From JAAFHB01 sp037128295 (GTDB lineage: Bacteria > Bacteroidota > Bacteroidia > Bacteroidales > Prolixibacteraceae), in assembly GCA_037128295.1 (NCBI GenBank), contig JBAXWR010000005.1, forward strand, positions 1 to 64,000: a DNA stretch of 64,000 nt, given 5' to 3'. A program made the position numbers and the translations under genes. The notes under the pieces were generated by a model. The model had not been told where the DNA came from, did not search any database, and saw only the letters and a list, made by a program, of their open reading frames with translations. Below are positions 62,820 to 64,000 of the stretch, piece by piece (position 1 is the first letter of the stretch; each line of letters starts with the position of its first letter).

Positions 62820-63309
62820 TCAGGTTATTGGCGGACTTATTTTATTTTGTGGTGTCAAGGTATTCTTTGCATTGTAATAGTGCTTGTTACCAATCCAGTT
62901 GTTTTTATCATACAAGTCAATTACTAAGGATACTTTATCTATTAGATAATTGTAATAGCGCACCTCCCCTCTTTCAAAAATCCGTTGAACAATCCAGATT
63001 TTTGATGAATTTAAAGAACCTCTCCCTGACCTCGGGAATATCATCCGTGGCATGAAAGAAAAACCCTTTATCGTTTTTCTTTTTTTCAATACTTGGAATG
63101 TCCTTGTAAAAAGGATCATTGGTAATAACGTTTTGTAATTCAACTACTTTACGTCTGACCTCATCGAGTGGTTCCCTGAACTTAACCATACCCAAAATAA
63201 AAGTGTTCGATACGCCCTGCCTACCTACAATATTTATCCTCCCCTTGCCATAAAATGCAGTGTCGCCAGCCTCATCCAAAAATCTATGAAATTCCTTTAT
63301 TTTTCCCAT
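62820..63309 (-). pseudogene. DUF3800 family protein with internal deletion and frameshift
   Basis: The N-terminal 111 codons (63309 down to 62974) read MGKIKEFHRFLDEAGDTAFYGKG, shown in part as FHRFLDEAGDTAFYGKG, the DUF3800 start (D-E-A-G), then GFFFHATDDIPEVRERFF and stop after NLDCSTDF. The C-terminal segment continues in another frame (62820 to about 63000): WIVQRIFERGEVRYYNYLI then NKHYYNAKNTLTPQNKISPP, which I recall as the family's end. The middle of about 100-130 residues is missing. So the gene appears to have lost its centre and shifted frame. DUF3800 proteins are RNase-H-like, of unknown function, often in mobile regions. Confidence 0.6.
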
Positions 63310-63424
63310 TGAGTTGCTAACAATAACTTACTTTTAAAATGCAATATAAGCATTAATTTTTGAAAAATGACCAGGATATTCAATGGATTTAAAGCCAAAG
63401 AGTTGCTTTTTAGTCGTTACAAAC

Positions 63425-63588
63425 AACAAAAAGGATGTCCAAAAAGTATCTTTTAACTCAAAGTTCACAAAGGTTTCGCTAAGATCGCAAAGTTAATTAT
63501 CTGTATTTTAACCCTTTGCGAATCTTGCGATTTTATCTTTGCGATCCTTGCGGTAAATATTTCAGACTTTTTGGAAATCCTCTTTGTT
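63425..63588. repeat. MITE-like inverted-repeat element
   Basis: A 164-bp element bounded by 23-bp inverted repeats (63425-63447 and 63566-63588; 21 of 23 complementary), each containing AAAAAGT/ACTTTTT and TCC/GGA. The interior has several GATCGCAAAG-like and CTTTGCGA-like units in opposite orientation (for example AAGATCGCAAAG at 63481 and CTTTGCGATCCTT at about 63538), so a long hairpin can form. No transposase and no clear target-site duplication. It lies between the DUF3800 pseudogene and the CHAT gene. Confidence 0.65.
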
Positions 63589-63688
63589 CAAATTATCGCT
63601 GCAAATTAGATTACCTTCTGAATTATGATCTGAGTGATGAAATTATATCACAAAGTATTATAATGACTTGTCATTAAGCAATATAAGT

Positions 63689-64000
63689 TTATTGCCCGAT
63701 CAAAATAAACGGGCTCCAGTAAAACGGATGGGCAAATTTCGCATCGCCTATCATTTTCAATTTAGCCTGTTGGAGCAATGGAGCATACCTGACCGATTTT
63801 GTGAGCCGGGTTGAATTGTTGGAGAGCAGGTTTTTGTAAAAACTGATCATTAAATCGGAGGTGGACTTGTCGGATACCTGCCATAGCGAAACCATCAAGT
63901 TTTTTGCACCTGCATACAACAGGGCCCGCGTGAGACCTATGATACCTTCACCTTTTTTGATTTTGCCTAATCCTGTTTCACAGGCAGAAAGGACGACCAG
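63689..64000 (-). CDS. CHAT domain-containing protein, C-terminal end (cut by window edge)
   Basis: The visible 103 codons run from the right edge to a stop at 63689-63691. The translation starts LVVLSACETGLGKIKKGEG: this is the catalytic cysteine region of CHAT (caspase HetF associated with TPR) domains (Cys in SACETG). The rest has GLTRALLYAGAKNLMVSLW, the common CHAT C-terminal pattern, and ends FYWSPFILIGQ. The histidine and any TPR repeats lie outside the window. CHAT proteases act in several systems, including type III-E CRISPR and gasdermin-linked defence; the function here cannot be judged. Confidence 0.9.
   Translation of the reverse strand: MVVLSACETGLGKIKKGEGIIGLTRALLYAGAKNLMVSLWQVSDKSTSDLMISFYKNLLSNNSTRLTKSVRYAPLLQQAKLKMIGDAKFAHPFYWSPFILIGQ

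Noticed and set aside
1..64000. tRNA, rRNA and CRISPR arrays
   Set aside because: No cloverleaf with a GGTTCRANYCC arm, no ribosomal RNA stretch and no regularly spaced direct repeats were found by eye. A covariance-model scan would be decisive for short RNAs.

Overview
The window reads as chromosome of a Bacteroidota bacterium, probably class Bacteroidia and near Marinilabiliales/Prolixibacteraceae (the lineage is an inference). Reasons: many intergenic regions carry the Bacteroidota promoter signature (-7 TAnnTTTG, sometimes with a -33 TTTG about 19 nt upstream). There are SusC/SusD proteins, type IX secretion parts (PorW/SprE, the linked gliding lipoprotein GldH, and a secreted protease with a T9SS sorting tail), a RicT-GldH pair, many lipoproteins, and MqnD of the futalosine menaquinone route. 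No tRNA, rRNA, CRISPR array, prophage or intact insertion sequence was seen.

Layout. 1-5.3 kb: the start of rpsP at the left edge, a lipoprotein, dnaE and thioredoxin. 5.4-11.4 kb: a leftward cluster of an EEP-fold hydrolase and two rhomboid proteases, then mutL, then an AbiEii-type nucleotidyltransferase overlapped by a DUF6922 gene (possible toxin-antitoxin pair). 11.4-22 kb: a TonB-dependent receptor, a YifB/ComM-like AAA ATPase, a beta-barrel protein, an MMPL/RND exporter and a TrkH-TrkA potassium uptake pair. 22-31.6 kb: a probable operon of SGNH hydrolase, PL8 polysaccharide lyase, DMT permease and TonB-like protein, a REP-like palindrome cluster, a large M6 metalloprotease and a tiny secreted peptide gene.

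31.9-40.4 kb: a leftward housekeeping/T9SS block (holB, ricT, gldH, trmB, an alkyltransferase-like gene, mrp, porW/sprE). 40.6-44.3 kb: pgk, a GNAT acetyltransferase and a DUF1703-type AAA ATPase. 44.3-50.7 kb: a susD-susC pair without glycoside hydrolases, divergent from an AraC regulator. 50.8-59.7 kb: mqnD, a serpin-lipoprotein pair, an ECF sigma factor overlapping a membrane-anchored beta-barrel (anti-sigma-like) gene, a lytic transglycosylase and uvrA. 59.7-64 kb is accessory and partly decayed: a stand-alone IS1595-type zinc ribbon gene, an orphan methyltransferase tail, a GH35 beta-galactosidase, a DUF3800 gene with an apparent internal deletion, a MITE-like inverted-repeat element, and the C-terminal end of a CHAT-domain protease running off the right edge.

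How they work together. The PL8 lyase, SGNH hydrolase, GH35 enzyme and SusCD pair point to growth on host- or plant-derived glycans. PorW, GldH and the M6 protease show a type IX secretion/gliding apparatus with at least one cargo. The most novel-looking items are the DUF6922-AbiEii pair, the 73-residue secreted peptide beside the M6 protease, the sigma/anti-sigma-barrel fusion, the serpin-lipoprotein pair, and the two palindromic repeat elements.
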